A DNA stretch of 64,000 nt from JAKLKS01 sp964370855. GTDB lineage: Bacteria > Planctomycetota > JAJSAM01 > JAKLKS01. The first letter of the stretch is position 1. Every line of letters starts with the position of its first letter. This document shows, in pieces, positions 24,846-34,600 of the stretch. The notes beneath the pieces are model-generated. The model made no database searches and had not been told where the DNA came from. It saw only the letters and a program-made list of their open reading frames with translations. Position numbers and translations under genes: made by a program. The DNA is taken from contig CAYJMF010000008.1 of assembly GCA_964370855.1 (NCBI GenBank), forward strand, positions 1 to 64,000. The letters are read 5' to 3'.

Positions 24846-27800
24846 ATGGCTCGCCGCCCCATGCTCACCTGCGACGGAAACGAGGCCACCGCCTCCGTCG
24901 CCCACCGCGTCAACGAGGTCATCGCCATCTACCCCATCACCCCCTCCAGCAACATGGGGGAGCACGCCGACGAATGGTCCTCCAAGGGGAAGAAGAACAT
25001 CTGGGGCACCGTCCCTCTCGTCGTCGAGATGCAGAGCGAGGGCGGCGCCGCGGGAGCGGTCCACGGCGCCCTCCAGACCGGATCCCTCACCACCACCTTC
25101 ACGGCGAGCCAGGGCCTCCTCCTGATGATCCCCAACATGTTCAAGATCGCCGGAGAACTCACCTCCACCGTCTTCCACGTCTCCGCCCGCACCGTCGCCA
25201 CCCACGCCCTGTCCATCTTCGGCGACCACGGCGACGTCATGGCCTGCCGCACCACGGGCTGGGGGATGCTCTGCTCCGGGTCGGTCCAGGAGGCCCAGGA
25301 CTTCGCCCTCATCGCCCAGGCCGCCACCCTCGAGGCGCGCATCCCCGTGCTGCACTTCTTCGACGGGTTCCGCACCAGCCACGAGGTCGCCAAGATCGAG
25401 ACCCTCTCCGACGACGACCTCCGCGCCATGATCGACGACGACCTCGTCGCCGCCCACCGCGCGCGGGGCCTGACCCCCGACCGGCCCGTTCTTCGCGGCA
25501 CCGCGCAGAACCCCGACGTCTTCTTCCAGGCGCGGGAGGCCGCCAACCCCTGGTACGACGCCTTCCCCGGGATCCTCCGGAAGGCCATGGACCGGTTCGC
25601 CGGGATCACGGGCCGGAAGTACCTCCCCTACGAGTACGCCGGCCACCCGGAGGCGGAGCGGGTCGTCGTCCTCATGGGGTCCGGCGCCGAGATCGCCCAC
25701 GAGGCCGTGGACCGCCTCGTCGCCGGCGGGGAGAAGGTGGGGGTCCTCAAGGTCCGCCTCTTCCGCCCCTTCGATCCCGCGGGGCTGCTCGCGGCGCTCC
25801 CCCCCACGGTGAAGGCCATCGCCGTCCTCGACCGCACCAAGGAGCCCGGCGCCGCCGGCGAGCCCCTCTACAAGGACGTCCTCTCCGCCGTCGCCGAGGC
25901 GCGGGACGAGGGCGCCCTCCCCATGAAGAAGGCCCCCCGCGTCGTCGGCGGGCGGTACGGCCTCTCGTCGAAGGAGTTCACGCCCGCCATGGTGAAGGCG
26001 GTCCTCGACAACCTCGAGGGGAGGAAGCCGCGCAACCGGTTCACCGTGGGCATCCGGGACGACGTCACCGGGACCTCCCTCGATTTCGACCCCGAGGCCC
26101 TGCCCGAGGAGAAGGACGTCGTGCGGGCCATGTTCTTCGGCCTCGGCGCCGACGGCACCGTGAGCGCCAACAAGAACTCCATCAAGATCATCGGCGAGGA
26201 GACGGACAACTTCGCGCAGGGCTACTTCGTCTACGACTCGAAGAAGTCCGGCGCCATCACCACGAGCCACCTGCGCTTCGGCCCCCGCCCCATCCGCTCC
26301 TCCTATCTGATCCGCGAGGCCTCCTTCATCGCCTGCCACCAGTGGGGCTTCCTCGAGAAGTACGACATGCTGCGGTTCGCCGCGCCGGGCGCCGTGTTCC
26401 TCCTCAACGCGCCGGGCGGCGCCGAGGGCGCGTGGGACCGCCTCCCGAGGACGGTGCAGGAGGACTGCATCGCGCGGCGCCTGCGGGTCTTCGCCATCGA
26501 CGCCTACAGGGTCGCCGGCGAGACCGGCATGGGCACCCGCATCAACACCATCATGCAGACCTGCTTCTTCGCCATCAGCGGCGTCCTCCCGAGGGAGGAG
26601 GCCATCGCGAAGATCAAGGAGGCGGTGAAGAAGACCTACGGCGGCCGCGGCGAGGACGTCGTGCGGCGGAACTTCGAGGCCGTGGACCGGAGCCTCGCGG
26701 CCCTCCACGAGCTCCCCGTGCCCGCGGCGGCGACCTCCGTCATCGAGAAGCCCCCCACGGTGCCCGCGGAGGCGCCGGACTTCGTGAAGAGGTTCACCGC
26801 CCCCATCCTCGCCGGGTTCGGCGACGACCTCCCCGTCAGCGCCTTCACCCCTGACGGCACCTTCCCGACGGCCACCTCGCAGTGGGAGAAGCGGGCCATC
26901 GCCATGGAGATCCCGCTCTGGGATCCCGACGCCTGCGTGCAGTGCGGCAAGTGCGCCATGGTCTGCCCCCACGCCGCCATCCGGACGAAGGTCTACGAGC
27001 CCTCCCTGCTGGACCGGGCGCCGGAGGGGTTCAAGAGCCGCGACTACCGTTCGCTCTCGATGAAGGGCATGAAGTACACCATCCAGACCTCCCCCGAGGA
27101 CTGCACCGGCTGCCACCTCTGCGTCGAGGTCTGCCCGACCCACACCGTGGCGTCGCCTCGGCACGGGGCCCGCTTCGCGAAGCCCGAGGGGGACGGCCTC
27201 CTCCCCCGCTGGGTGCGGGACAAGCGGCGGGCCCTCAACATGGCGCCGCTGGCCGACGTCCGCGAGGAGGAGAAGCGGACCTTCTCCTTCTTCATGCGAC
27301 TCCCCGAGGCGGACCGCACCCTCGTGGATCCGGCGAAGATCGACTCGAGCCAGGTGCTCCGGCCGCTCTTCGAATACTCCGGCGCCTGCTCCGGCTGCGG
27401 CGAGACCCCCTACGTCAAGCTCCTCTCCCAGCTCTTCGGCGACCGGGCGCTGGTGGCCAACGCCACGGGCTGCTCCTCCATCTACGGGGGCAACCTCCCC
27501 ACCACCCCCTGGGCCGTGGACGGCGCGGGGCGGGGGCCGGCGTGGTCCAACTCCCTCTTCGAGGACAACGCCGAGTTCGGCTACGGGTTCCGGCTCACCG
27601 TGGAGCGGCAGGAGGCCTTCGCGAAGGAGCTGCTGCTGCGCACGGGCGGGGCCCTGGACGAGAACCTCGTGAAGGGGCTCCTCGGGGCGGACCAGTCCTC
27701 GGAGACGGGCATCCGCGACCAGCGGGCGCGGGTGGCGGAGCTGAAGAAGCGGCTCGCGGCCCTCGACGGCTCCCGCGGCGGCGACGCGCGGCTGCTGCTC

Positions 27801-28565
27801 ACCGTGGCGGACTTCCTCGTGCGGAAGAGCGTCTGGATCGTGGGCGGGGACGGCTGGGCCTACGACATCGGCTACGGCGGCCTCGACCACGTGCTCGCCT
27901 CGGGGAGGGACGTCAACGTCCTCGTCCTCGACACCGAGGTCTACTCCAACACCGGCGGGCAGATGTCCAAGGCGACGCCCATCGGCGCGGTGGCGAAGTT
28001 CGCCGCCGGCGGGAAGCCCACGGGGAAGAAGGACCTGGCCATGCTCGCCATGTCCTACGGGAACGTCTACGTCGCCCGCGTCGCCATGGGCGCCAACGAC
28101 CGCCAGACCCTGCAGGCGTTCCTCGAGGCGGAGTCCTGGCACGGCCCGTCCATCATCATCGCGTACAGCCACTGCATCGCCCACGGCATCGACATGGCCA
28201 AGGGGCTCACGCACCAGCGGAGGGCCGTGGAGAGCGGACTGTGGAACCTCGTGCGCTACGACCCCCGCCGCGCCGACGCGGGCCTGCCTCCCCTGCAGAT
28301 CGACTCCGCGCCGCCGCGCCTGCGGGTGAAGGACGCGATGTACGAGGAGGTGCGCTGGAAGATGCTCACCCGGATGCACCCCGCCGAGGCGGAGCGGCTC
28401 CTCGTCCTCGCCCAGGCCGAGGCCGACGCGCGCGAACGGCTCTACCGGCTTCTGGCCCGCGGGGACGCCCCGCCCGCCGAGGCGGCGAAGGCGGCGGAGG
28501 CCCTCGCCGAGGCATCGAAGGCCGTCGCGGCGGCGCCCGCCCCGGCCGTCCCCCTGGAGGTGTAA
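24846..28565 (+). CDS. nifJ: Pyruvate:ferredoxin (flavodoxin) oxidoreductase
   Basis: 1239 residues, the usual length of the single-chain enzyme, from ATG 24846 with AAAGGAG upstream. It interconverts pyruvate + CoA + oxidised ferredoxin with acetyl-CoA + CO2 + reduced ferredoxin in the cytoplasm. The N-terminal domain carries IAIYPITPSSNM and the EMQSEGGAAGA pocket. Two 4Fe-4S clusters are bound by CVQCGKCAMVCP (about 697) and CTGCHLCVEVCP (about 753). The C-terminal thiamine-diphosphate domain has CSGCGE, NATGCSSIYGG, GGDGWAYDIGYGG and DTEVYSNTGGQ, and the proximal-cluster Cys in SHCIAHGID. All motifs are intact. An oxygen-sensitive enzyme, pointing to anaerobic or facultative metabolism. 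The DHOD-like gene starts two bases after its stop. Confidence 0.97.
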   Translation: MARRPMLTCDGNEATASVAHRVNEVIAIYPITPSSNMGEHADEWSSKGKKNIWGTVPLVVEMQSEGGAAGAVHGALQTGSLTTTFTASQGLLLMIPNMFKIAGELTSTVFHVSARTVATHALSIFGDHGDVMACRTTGWGMLCSGSVQEAQDFALIAQAATLEARIPVLHFFDGFRTSHEVAKIETLSDDDLRAMIDDDLVAAHRARGLTPDRPVLRGTAQNPDVFFQAREAANPWYDAFPGILRKAMDRFAGITGRKYLPYEYAGHPEAERVVVLMGSGAEIAHEAVDRLVAGGEKVGVLKVRLFRPFDPAGLLAALPPTVKAIAVLDRTKEPGAAGEPLYKDVLSAVAEARDEGALPMKKAPRVVGGRYGLSSKEFTPAMVKAVLDNLEGRKPRNRFTVGIRDDVTGTSLDFDPEALPEEKDVVRAMFFGLGADGTVSANKNSIKIIGEETDNFAQGYFVYDSKKSGAITTSHLRFGPRPIRSSYLIREASFIACHQWGFLEKYDMLRFAAPGAVFLLNAPGGAEGAWDRLPRTVQEDCIARRLRVFAIDAYRVAGETGMGTRINTIMQTCFFAISGVLPREEAIAKIKEAVKKTYGGRGEDVVRRNFEAVDRSLAALHELPVPAAATSVIEKPPTVPAEAPDFVKRFTAPILAGFGDDLPVSAFTPDGTFPTATSQWEKRAIAMEIPLWDPDACVQCGKCAMVCPHAAIRTKVYEPSLLDRAPEGFKSRDYRSLSMKGMKYTIQTSPEDCTGCHLCVEVCPTHTVASPRHGARFAKPEGDGLLPRWVRDKRRALNMAPLADVREEEKRTFSFFMRLPEADRTLVDPAKIDSSQVLRPLFEYSGACSGCGETPYVKLLSQLFGDRALVANATGCSSIYGGNLPTTPWAVDGAGRGPAWSNSLFEDNAEFGYGFRLTVERQEAFAKELLLRTGGALDENLVKGLLGADQSSETGIRDQRARVAELKKRLAALDGSRGGDARLLLTVADFLVRKSVWIVGGDGWAYDIGYGGLDHVLASGRDVNVLVLDTEVYSNTGGQMSKATPIGAVAKFAAGGKPTGKKDLAMLAMSYGNVYVARVAMGANDRQTLQAFLEAESWHGPSIIIAYSHCIAHGIDMAKGLTHQRRAVESGLWNLVRYDPRRADAGLPPLQIDSAPPRLRVKDAMYEEVRWKMLTRMHPAEAERLLVLAQAEADARERLYRLLARGDAPPAEAAKAAEALAEASKAVAAAPAPAVPLEV

Positions 28566-28567
28566 AC

Positions 28568-29560
28568 GTGGACCTCTCCGTCAACTGGCTCGGGATGCGG
28601 CTCCCCCACCCCCTCGTCCCCTCCGCGGCCCAGCCCCTCAGCAAGGACCTCGCCACGCTGTTGCGCCTCGAGGACGCCGGCGCGGCGGCGGTGATCGTGC
28701 ACTCCCTCTTCGAGGAGCAGGTCGCGTCGGAGCAGCTGGAGCTGGAGCGGTTCCTCGACCACGGGACGGATTCCTTCTCCGAGGCGCTCTCCTTCTTCCC
28801 GGCACCGGACCGCTACCAGCACGGGCTCGACGACTACCTCGAGCTCGTGCGGTCCGCCAAGGAGCGGCTGTCGGTGCCCGTGGCCGGGAGCCTCAACGGG
28901 GTTTCCCCGGGCGGCTGGACGGAGTACGCGAAGCTGCTGGAGGACGCCGGCGCCGACGCCATCGAGCTCAACATCTACTACATCCCCACGGACCCGGACC
29001 GGACCGGCGAGGAGGTGGAGAAGCTCTACCTCGACGTGCTCGACGCCGTGAAGCGGCGGGTGAAGATCCCCGTGGCCGTGAAGATCGGGCCCTTCTTCTC
29101 CTCCCTGCCCAACTTCACGCGGCGGCTGGAGCGCTCGGGGGCGGCGGGGATCTCCCTCTTCAACCGGTTCTACAACTCCGACATCTACGTCGAGACCCTG
29201 GAGGTGGACCCCCACCTCATCCTGTCCACCTCCCCGGAGTCGCTGCTGCCGCTGCGCTGGATCGCCATCCTGCGCTCCCACCTCAAGCTCACCATCTCGG
29301 CGACGAGCGGGGTCTACACCGGTGAGGACGCCATCAAGCTCGTCATGGCCGGGGCCGACGTCGTGCACCTCTGCGGGGCGCTCCTCAAGCACGGGCCGGC
29401 GCGGCTCGGGGAGATCCGGGAATCCATGTCCCGCTGGCTCGAGCAGCACGAGTACGGGAGCCTCGCCGACGTCCAGGGCATCCTCTGCCGCGAGACCTGC
29501 CCCGACCCCAGCGCCTTCGAACGCGCCAACTACATGAAGGTCCTCCACAGCTGGGGGTAG
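28568..29560 (+). CDS. Dihydroorotate-dehydrogenase-like FMN protein
   Basis: 330 residues starting at GTG 28568, two bases after the nifJ stop, with GGAGG ten bases upstream in the nifJ end. The TIM-barrel sequence (LGMRLPHPLVPSAAQPLS, GADAIELNIYYIP, KIPVAVKIGPF, GISLFNRFY, ISATSGVYTGEDAIKLVMAG) matches the PyrD-like class often found beside nifJ. Reaction of this subgroup is not settled: true dihydroorotate oxidation is possible, but the genomic link suggests a ferredoxin-dependent or unrelated flavin reaction. Tightly coupled to nifJ. Palindrome A1 follows 11 bases after its stop. Confidence 0.85.
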   Translation: MDLSVNWLGMRLPHPLVPSAAQPLSKDLATLLRLEDAGAAAVIVHSLFEEQVASEQLELERFLDHGTDSFSEALSFFPAPDRYQHGLDDYLELVRSAKERLSVPVAGSLNGVSPGGWTEYAKLLEDAGADAIELNIYYIPTDPDRTGEEVEKLYLDVLDAVKRRVKIPVAVKIGPFFSSLPNFTRRLERSGAAGISLFNRFYNSDIYVETLEVDPHLILSTSPESLLPLRWIAILRSHLKLTISATSGVYTGEDAIKLVMAGADVVHLCGALLKHGPARLGEIRESMSRWLEQHEYGSLADVQGILCRETCPDPSAFERANYMKVLHSWG

Positions 29561-29570
29561 GGGCGAGGGG

Positions 29571-29679
29571 GGAAAGGCGGGGACGTTCTCAAGTTATAAA
29601 GTTATTCCGTGGGACGACCCCGCCTCGCGAATGGGGGATGAGGAATAACTTTATAACTTGAGAACGTCCCCGCCTTTCC
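29571..29679. repeat. Palindromic element A1
   Basis: Two perfectly complementary 38-base arms (29571-29608 and 29642-29679) around a 33-base centre. The outer ends read GGAAAGGCGGGGACGTTC. The outer half is shared with A2 and A3, while the inner AT-rich half differs. It begins 11 bases after the DHOD-like stop. The shape fits REP/BIME-type elements moved in trans by IS200-like Y1 (RAYT) transposases, and it may also end transcription. Confidence 0.85.
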
Positions 29680-29715
29680 CCGCCCCCCCCCTGTCCGCCG
29701 GAGGGGGGTTTGCGG

Positions 29716-29744
29716 TTGAATCCCTCGGAGGGTTCCTCTATATC
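29716..29744 (+). promoter_or_regulatory. Candidate sigma-70-type promoter of the CAP-domain gene
   Basis: TTGAAT (29716-29721) and TATATC (29739-29744) are spaced by 17 bases, each 4 of 6 to consensus, 28 bases before the ATG at 29772. In DNA this GC-rich such a match is notable, but there is no experimental support. Confidence 0.45.
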
Positions 29745-29771
29745 CGGGACCCGGACCAGGGGGATCCCGCC

Positions 29772-31448
29772 ATGAACCGCACGCTGACCGCCGTCCTCGC
29801 CGCCGCCGCCGCGGGACTCGCCGCGTGGCCCGTGCTGGCCGACCACGAGCCCACCGGGGCCATCGAGCCCACGGCCGACGAGCAGGTCGGCATCTACGAG
29901 CTCAACCGGGCGCGGAACGACCCCGCCGCCTACGGCGAGGAGATCGACTTCGACCTCTCCTCCGTCCCCGCCCGCCCCCCCCTCGCGGTGAACAGGAACC
30001 TCACCGGGTCGGCCCACTTCCACGCCCAGGTCATGTTCGACCACCACGAGTACGGGCACATCTCCACCCTCTACGGCATCGGCCCCAACCAGATGGCCGT
30101 GGACAACGGGTACGACCTGTTCGGCTTCGGCCTCGACAACAACTGGACCACGGTCAACACCATCGAGTCCATCATGCGGAGCGTGAACCAGGTCGCCACC
30201 GCGCCCGCCGCCGTCAAGACCCTCGTCATCGACAAGGACGTCTCCGGCGCCGGCCACCGGGTCCACCTGCTTGCCATCGGCAACTACGGGGACCACCGGG
30301 AAATCGGCTTCGGCTGGGCCGCGGGCACCGACTCCTTCCCCGAGTTCGGGCTCCCCAAGCTCCTCCCCACGAAGACCCTCGCCATCCACACCGCCTACGA
30401 ATCGGCAGGCGACACCTTCGTCACCGGGGTGGTCTTCCGGGACGCCAACGGAAACCGCCGTTACGACAGGGGCGAGGGGATCGGCGGCGCCACCGTGGAC
30501 GTGGCCGGCGAGGGGTCCGCGGTCTCCATGGCCAACGGCGGGTACTCCGTCGAGGTGGGGGCCGGCACCCACCTCGTGACCTGCTCGGGGGGCGACTTCG
30601 CGGGCTCCTCCCAGGCCCTCGTGACGGTCGGGGCCGACAACGTCGAGGTGGACTTCCACTCCGGGCGCGCCGCCGGCGAGGTGGACTTCGCCTGGCGTGG
30701 AGGAATCGGCGCTGGCCCGACGGTGACCGCGACGGCCACGCCCTCCTCCGGCGTCTCCCCCCTGGCGGTGGACTTCGCCGCCTCCGGGATCGGGACCGGT
30801 GTCTACCTGTGGGACTTCTCCAACGGGGCCGACGACGAGGGCGCGGAGACCTCGCTCCTCTTCGGCGAGCCGGGGCTCTACCCCGTGATCGCGACCGGCA
30901 TCGACTCCTCCGGCTCCGGCCGCGCCCTCGCCCTGGTGTCCGTCGAGTCCCCCGGCTTCCCCGGCGAGGGGCTGACGGCCCCCGCCGACGGCTCCCTGCA
31001 CATCGTCAAGGGGGCGCTCAAGCGGGTCATCAAGGTCGCGGGCAAGGACCAGGCGAAGCTCTCCGCCACCCTCGAGGTCCCCGCCGGCTTCCTCCCCGCG
31101 GGGCAGGAGGTGGAGGTCTGCGTCGCCGGCGCGCTCCGGACCTTCACCCTGGACGCGAAGGGGAAGGCGGCCCTCCCCGACGGGAGCAAGCTCTCCCTCA
31201 AGGCGAAGTGGCCGAAGGACGGGTCCGGCGCACCCGCGGGCACCATCGCGAAGGTGGCGGCGACCCTCAAGGGGGACCTCGCCGTCCCCCTGGAGGCCGC
31301 CGGCCTCCGCGACCGCACCGAGACCCGGTCCCTCTCCGGGGTCCCCGCCGCGGTCCACTTCGCCGGCCACCCCTGGACCGCCGGGGGCACCCTGACGACC
31401 ACAGCCGTCGAGGGAAAGACCGGCAAGGGCACCCTGGCGGCGGAGTAG
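29772..31448 (+). CDS. Secreted CAP (SCP/PR1)-domain protein with SdrD-like and PKD modules
   Basis: 558 residues from ATG 29772, placed 21 bases after the predicted transcription start and beginning a signal peptide (about 4-22). Residues about 33-210 form a CAP domain (YELNRARNDPAAYGEE, LTGSAHFHAQVMFDHHEYGH, GHRVHLLAIGNYGDHREIGFG). Residues about 215-290 are a SdrD/Cna-like strand module (VFRDANGNRRYDRGEGIGG); about 318-400 are a PKD domain (SPLAVDFAASG, VYLWDFSNG). The C-terminal part is a beta-rich region of unknown family. CAP domains bind lipids or act as adhesins or proteases in different organisms; no single role can be assigned here. Flanked on both sides by family A palindromes. Confidence 0.8.
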   Translation: MNRTLTAVLAAAAAGLAAWPVLADHEPTGAIEPTADEQVGIYELNRARNDPAAYGEEIDFDLSSVPARPPLAVNRNLTGSAHFHAQVMFDHHEYGHISTLYGIGPNQMAVDNGYDLFGFGLDNNWTTVNTIESIMRSVNQVATAPAAVKTLVIDKDVSGAGHRVHLLAIGNYGDHREIGFGWAAGTDSFPEFGLPKLLPTKTLAIHTAYESAGDTFVTGVVFRDANGNRRYDRGEGIGGATVDVAGEGSAVSMANGGYSVEVGAGTHLVTCSGGDFAGSSQALVTVGADNVEVDFHSGRAAGEVDFAWRGGIGAGPTVTATATPSSGVSPLAVDFAASGIGTGVYLWDFSNGADDEGAETSLLFGEPGLYPVIATGIDSSGSGRALALVSVESPGFPGEGLTAPADGSLHIVKGALKRVIKVAGKDQAKLSATLEVPAGFLPAGQEVEVCVAGALRTFTLDAKGKAALPDGSKLSLKAKWPKDGSGAPAGTIAKVAATLKGDLAVPLEAAGLRDRTETRSLSGVPAAVHFAGHPWTAGGTLTTTAVEGKTGKGTLAAE

Positions 31449-31464
31449 GGGCGGGGAGAGGCGG

Positions 31465-31581
31465 GGAAAGGCAGGGACGTTCCTAACTAGGTAACTAACT
31501 CGGGGGAGCGGGATCCCGAGTCCCACCGAAGCGTTACCTCCCCCGAGTTAGTTACTTTGTTAGGAACGTCCCTGCCTTTCC
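31465..31581. repeat. Palindromic element A2
   Basis: Two 44-base arms (31465-31508 and 31538-31581), 42 of 44 positions complementary, around a 29-base centre that itself holds CGGGATCCCG. Outer ends GGAAAGGCAGGGACGTTCC. It begins 17 bases after the CAP gene stop. Same family as A1 and A3. Confidence 0.85.
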
Positions 31582-31634
31582 GCCATGCGTATATACTGGA
31601 GGACTTCTCGCACCTTCCCGGGAGACCCCCCCCC

Positions 31635-34600
31635 ATGCGCCTGCGCCCCCTTCGTTTCGCCGCGGCGGCCCTCGCCCTCCTCGCAGGGGCCGGAACGCTG
31701 CGGGCCGACGAGACCTCCTCCAGGATCGACGAGGCCGAGGATCTCGCCCTCCGCGAGGAATCCCGGGCCAAGTACGAGGAGGCCCTCGCCGGCTTCGAGA
31801 AGGCCTTCGACCTCGCGGTCAAGGACGCAGCCACGACGGAGGACGCCCCCCGCGCCGCCCGATCCCGGGCCCGGGCCGAGGCCTACCTCACGAAGATCGA
31901 CGCCCTCTCGGGGAAGACCTCGGGCCACCGCCGCGCCGACGAGTTCCTCCGGGGGTTCAAGGCCGAGGAGCTCGGCCCCGTGCTCAAGGGCTGGGTGGAC
32001 TGGGAGCGGGTGCGCTTCCTCCGCCAGGCCGGCGAGGTGGACGCATCCCGGGAGCTCCTCGGCTCCCTCGGCTTCGTCACGAAGTGGTGGATCGTCGGCC
32101 CCTTCGACAACGAGCGCGGCCAGGGCTTCTCCAAGGTCCAGGGCCCCCTCGACGACGAGGGCATCACCGTGGACCTCTCCGCGACCTTCCAGGGCAAGGA
32201 GCGCCGCGTCGGGTGGCGGGCCGTCCCCGCCGTCCACCCCTACGGGTGGATCGACCTCGACACGATGCTGCGCCCCGCGGACCAGTGCCTCGCCTACGCC
32301 GTCACCTGGCTGCGCTTCGACGAGCCCGCCGACGTCGCCCTCCGGTTCGGCTCCGACGAGGCCATCGTCGCCTGGGTCAACGGCACGAAGGTGCTGGAGC
32401 GGGACGTCATCCGCAACGGCGGCTTCGACCAGGACGTCGTCGGCGTCTCCATGGCGAAGGGCTGGAACCGCATCCTCGTGAAGGTCTGCGACAACACCGG
32501 CCCCTGGGGCTTCCGCATGCGGGTCACGGGGAAGGACGGCACGCCCGTGGCGGACCTCGCCGTGCCCGGCTCCGAGGAGGAGGTCCAGGCCGCCGCCGCC
32601 GCCACCGCCGACGGCCCCGAGGCCGCCCGCGTCGAGGCCTCCCGCGGGGCCCTCGACGCCCTCGAGCCCGCCGCCCCGAAGGGGGCCACCGCCGAGGAGG
32701 GCTCCGAGGACGCCCGGGCCTACTTCTGGCTCGGCCTCCTCCACCGCGCGCGCCAGTACGACGACCAGAAGAAGGACCTGACGGACCGCAAGTACCTCGA
32801 GCGGGCCGCGAAGCTCCGCCCCGACGACCCCGTCTACCGCTTCCACGCCGCCGAGTCCGCCACCCGCCCCATCGAGATGGCCGTCGAGAAGGAGGAGAAC
32901 CAGCAGCGCCGCGGCCGCGAGAAGGCCGTGGAGCTCGATCCCGAGTACGCCGAGGCCTACTACGCCCTGGCCGGCTACTACACCTTCTCCCTCCCCAACC
33001 TGCCCCGCGCCGAGGAGATGGTCCGCCGCGCCCTGGCCATCAACGACTCCTTCCTCGAGGCCCACCTCCTCCTGGCCGACGTGCTCCGCCGCCGCGGCTT
33101 CGCCACGGAGGCCGACCTCGAGATGCGCGCCCTCCTCGCCCGCCCGGAGTTCGCAGGCCGCACGGCGCTCCTGCGGGAGAAGGCCGACGCCGGCGACGAG
33201 GCGGGCCTCATGGCCGCCGCCGCCGACGCCTGCCGGAAGGCCCTGGACATCGACCGGGAGGACGGCGCCAGCCGCGCCCGCCTCGCCCGTATCCTCCAGA
33301 GGGAGGGGCTCGCCGACGACGCCGTCGGGGTCTTCGACGAGCGCATCCGCCTCAACCCCTTCGACCTCGACGCCCACCGGCGCAAGGCCTTCTTCCTCGA
33401 GGGCCTCGCCCGCCTCCCCGAGTCCGCCGCCGCCGCCGCCGCGGGCCTCGAACTCGCCCCCGAGGACGAGTACCTCCTCGACCTCGAGGGCCGCGTCCTC
33501 CACCGCCTCGGGAGGAGGGAGGACGCCGTCGCCCGCTGGAAGGAGGCCCTCCGGGTCAACCCGAAGAACGCCGTCCTCAAGCGGTACCTCGAATGGCTCG
33601 ACCCCTCCATGAAGCCCTTCGAGCTGCCCTACGTGGAGGACGCCAACGGGCTCCTCGCCTCCGTGCGCGGGAGGGAGAAGGAGAACCCGGAGAACGACCC
33701 CAGCGTCGTCGTCCTCGACAAGGGCGTCGTCCGCGTCAACACCGACGGGACCTACTCGACCTTCACCCAGAAGATCGTGAAGATCCTCAACAACCAGGGC
33801 GTCAAGCAGAACGTCTTCTACTCCGCCGGGGGCTTCTTCTCCGCGGAGCAGTCCTTCGAGTGGCGCACGGCCCGCGTCTGGCGGGCCGACGGCTCCGTGG
33901 AGGAGGCCCAGGTCCAGGCCGGCGCCCCCTACGTCCGCTGGCCCCAGCTCCAGCCCGGCGACGCCATCGAGGTGCAGCACCGCGTGGACCAGCTCGCCCA
34001 GACCTTCTTCGGCGACTACTACGGCGACCACTGGATGTTCGTCGATCGCGTTCCCATCGTGCGCAGCGAGTGGACCGTCATCTCCCCCGTGGAGAAGGAG
34101 CTCGCGGTCCACGTGAAGAACATGCCCGGCGACTCCGGGACCCCCGCCGTCTCGAAGACCGAGGACGGGAAGTTCACGGTCCGGACGTGGTCCCTGAAGG
34201 ACGTCCCGAAGATCCGCCTCGAGCCGGGCATGCCCCACCCCGGCGAGACCCGGCCCGTGGTGGAGGTCTCCTCCTACCACGACTGGAACCAGTTCGCCAC
34301 CTGGTGGTGGAACCTCATCAAGAAGCAGTTCGTCGTGGACGACGGGATGCGGGAGAAGGTGGCCGAGCTCGTGAAGGGGAAGGAGACCCGGCTCGAGAAG
34401 GTCCGGGCCATCTACGACTTCGTGGTCACCGACATCCAGTACCAGGCCTGGGAGTTCGGCGTCCACGGCTACAAGCCCTATTCCGCCACCGCGATCTTCA
34501 ACCGCAAGTGGGGCGACTGCAAGGACAAGGCCATCCTCATCCGCACCCTGCTCGCGGAGGTCGGCATCGAGGCCTTCCCGGTCCTCATCTACGCCACCGA

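Noticed and set aside
24480..28379. Long open minus-strand frames opposite nifJ, the DUF3857 proteins (31560-35876, 35437-39318) and others
   Set aside because: They are antisense to genes with complete domains and strong G/C third-position bias, which removes stop codons from the opposite strand. They contain low-complexity Gly/Val/His/Glu strings and no domains.
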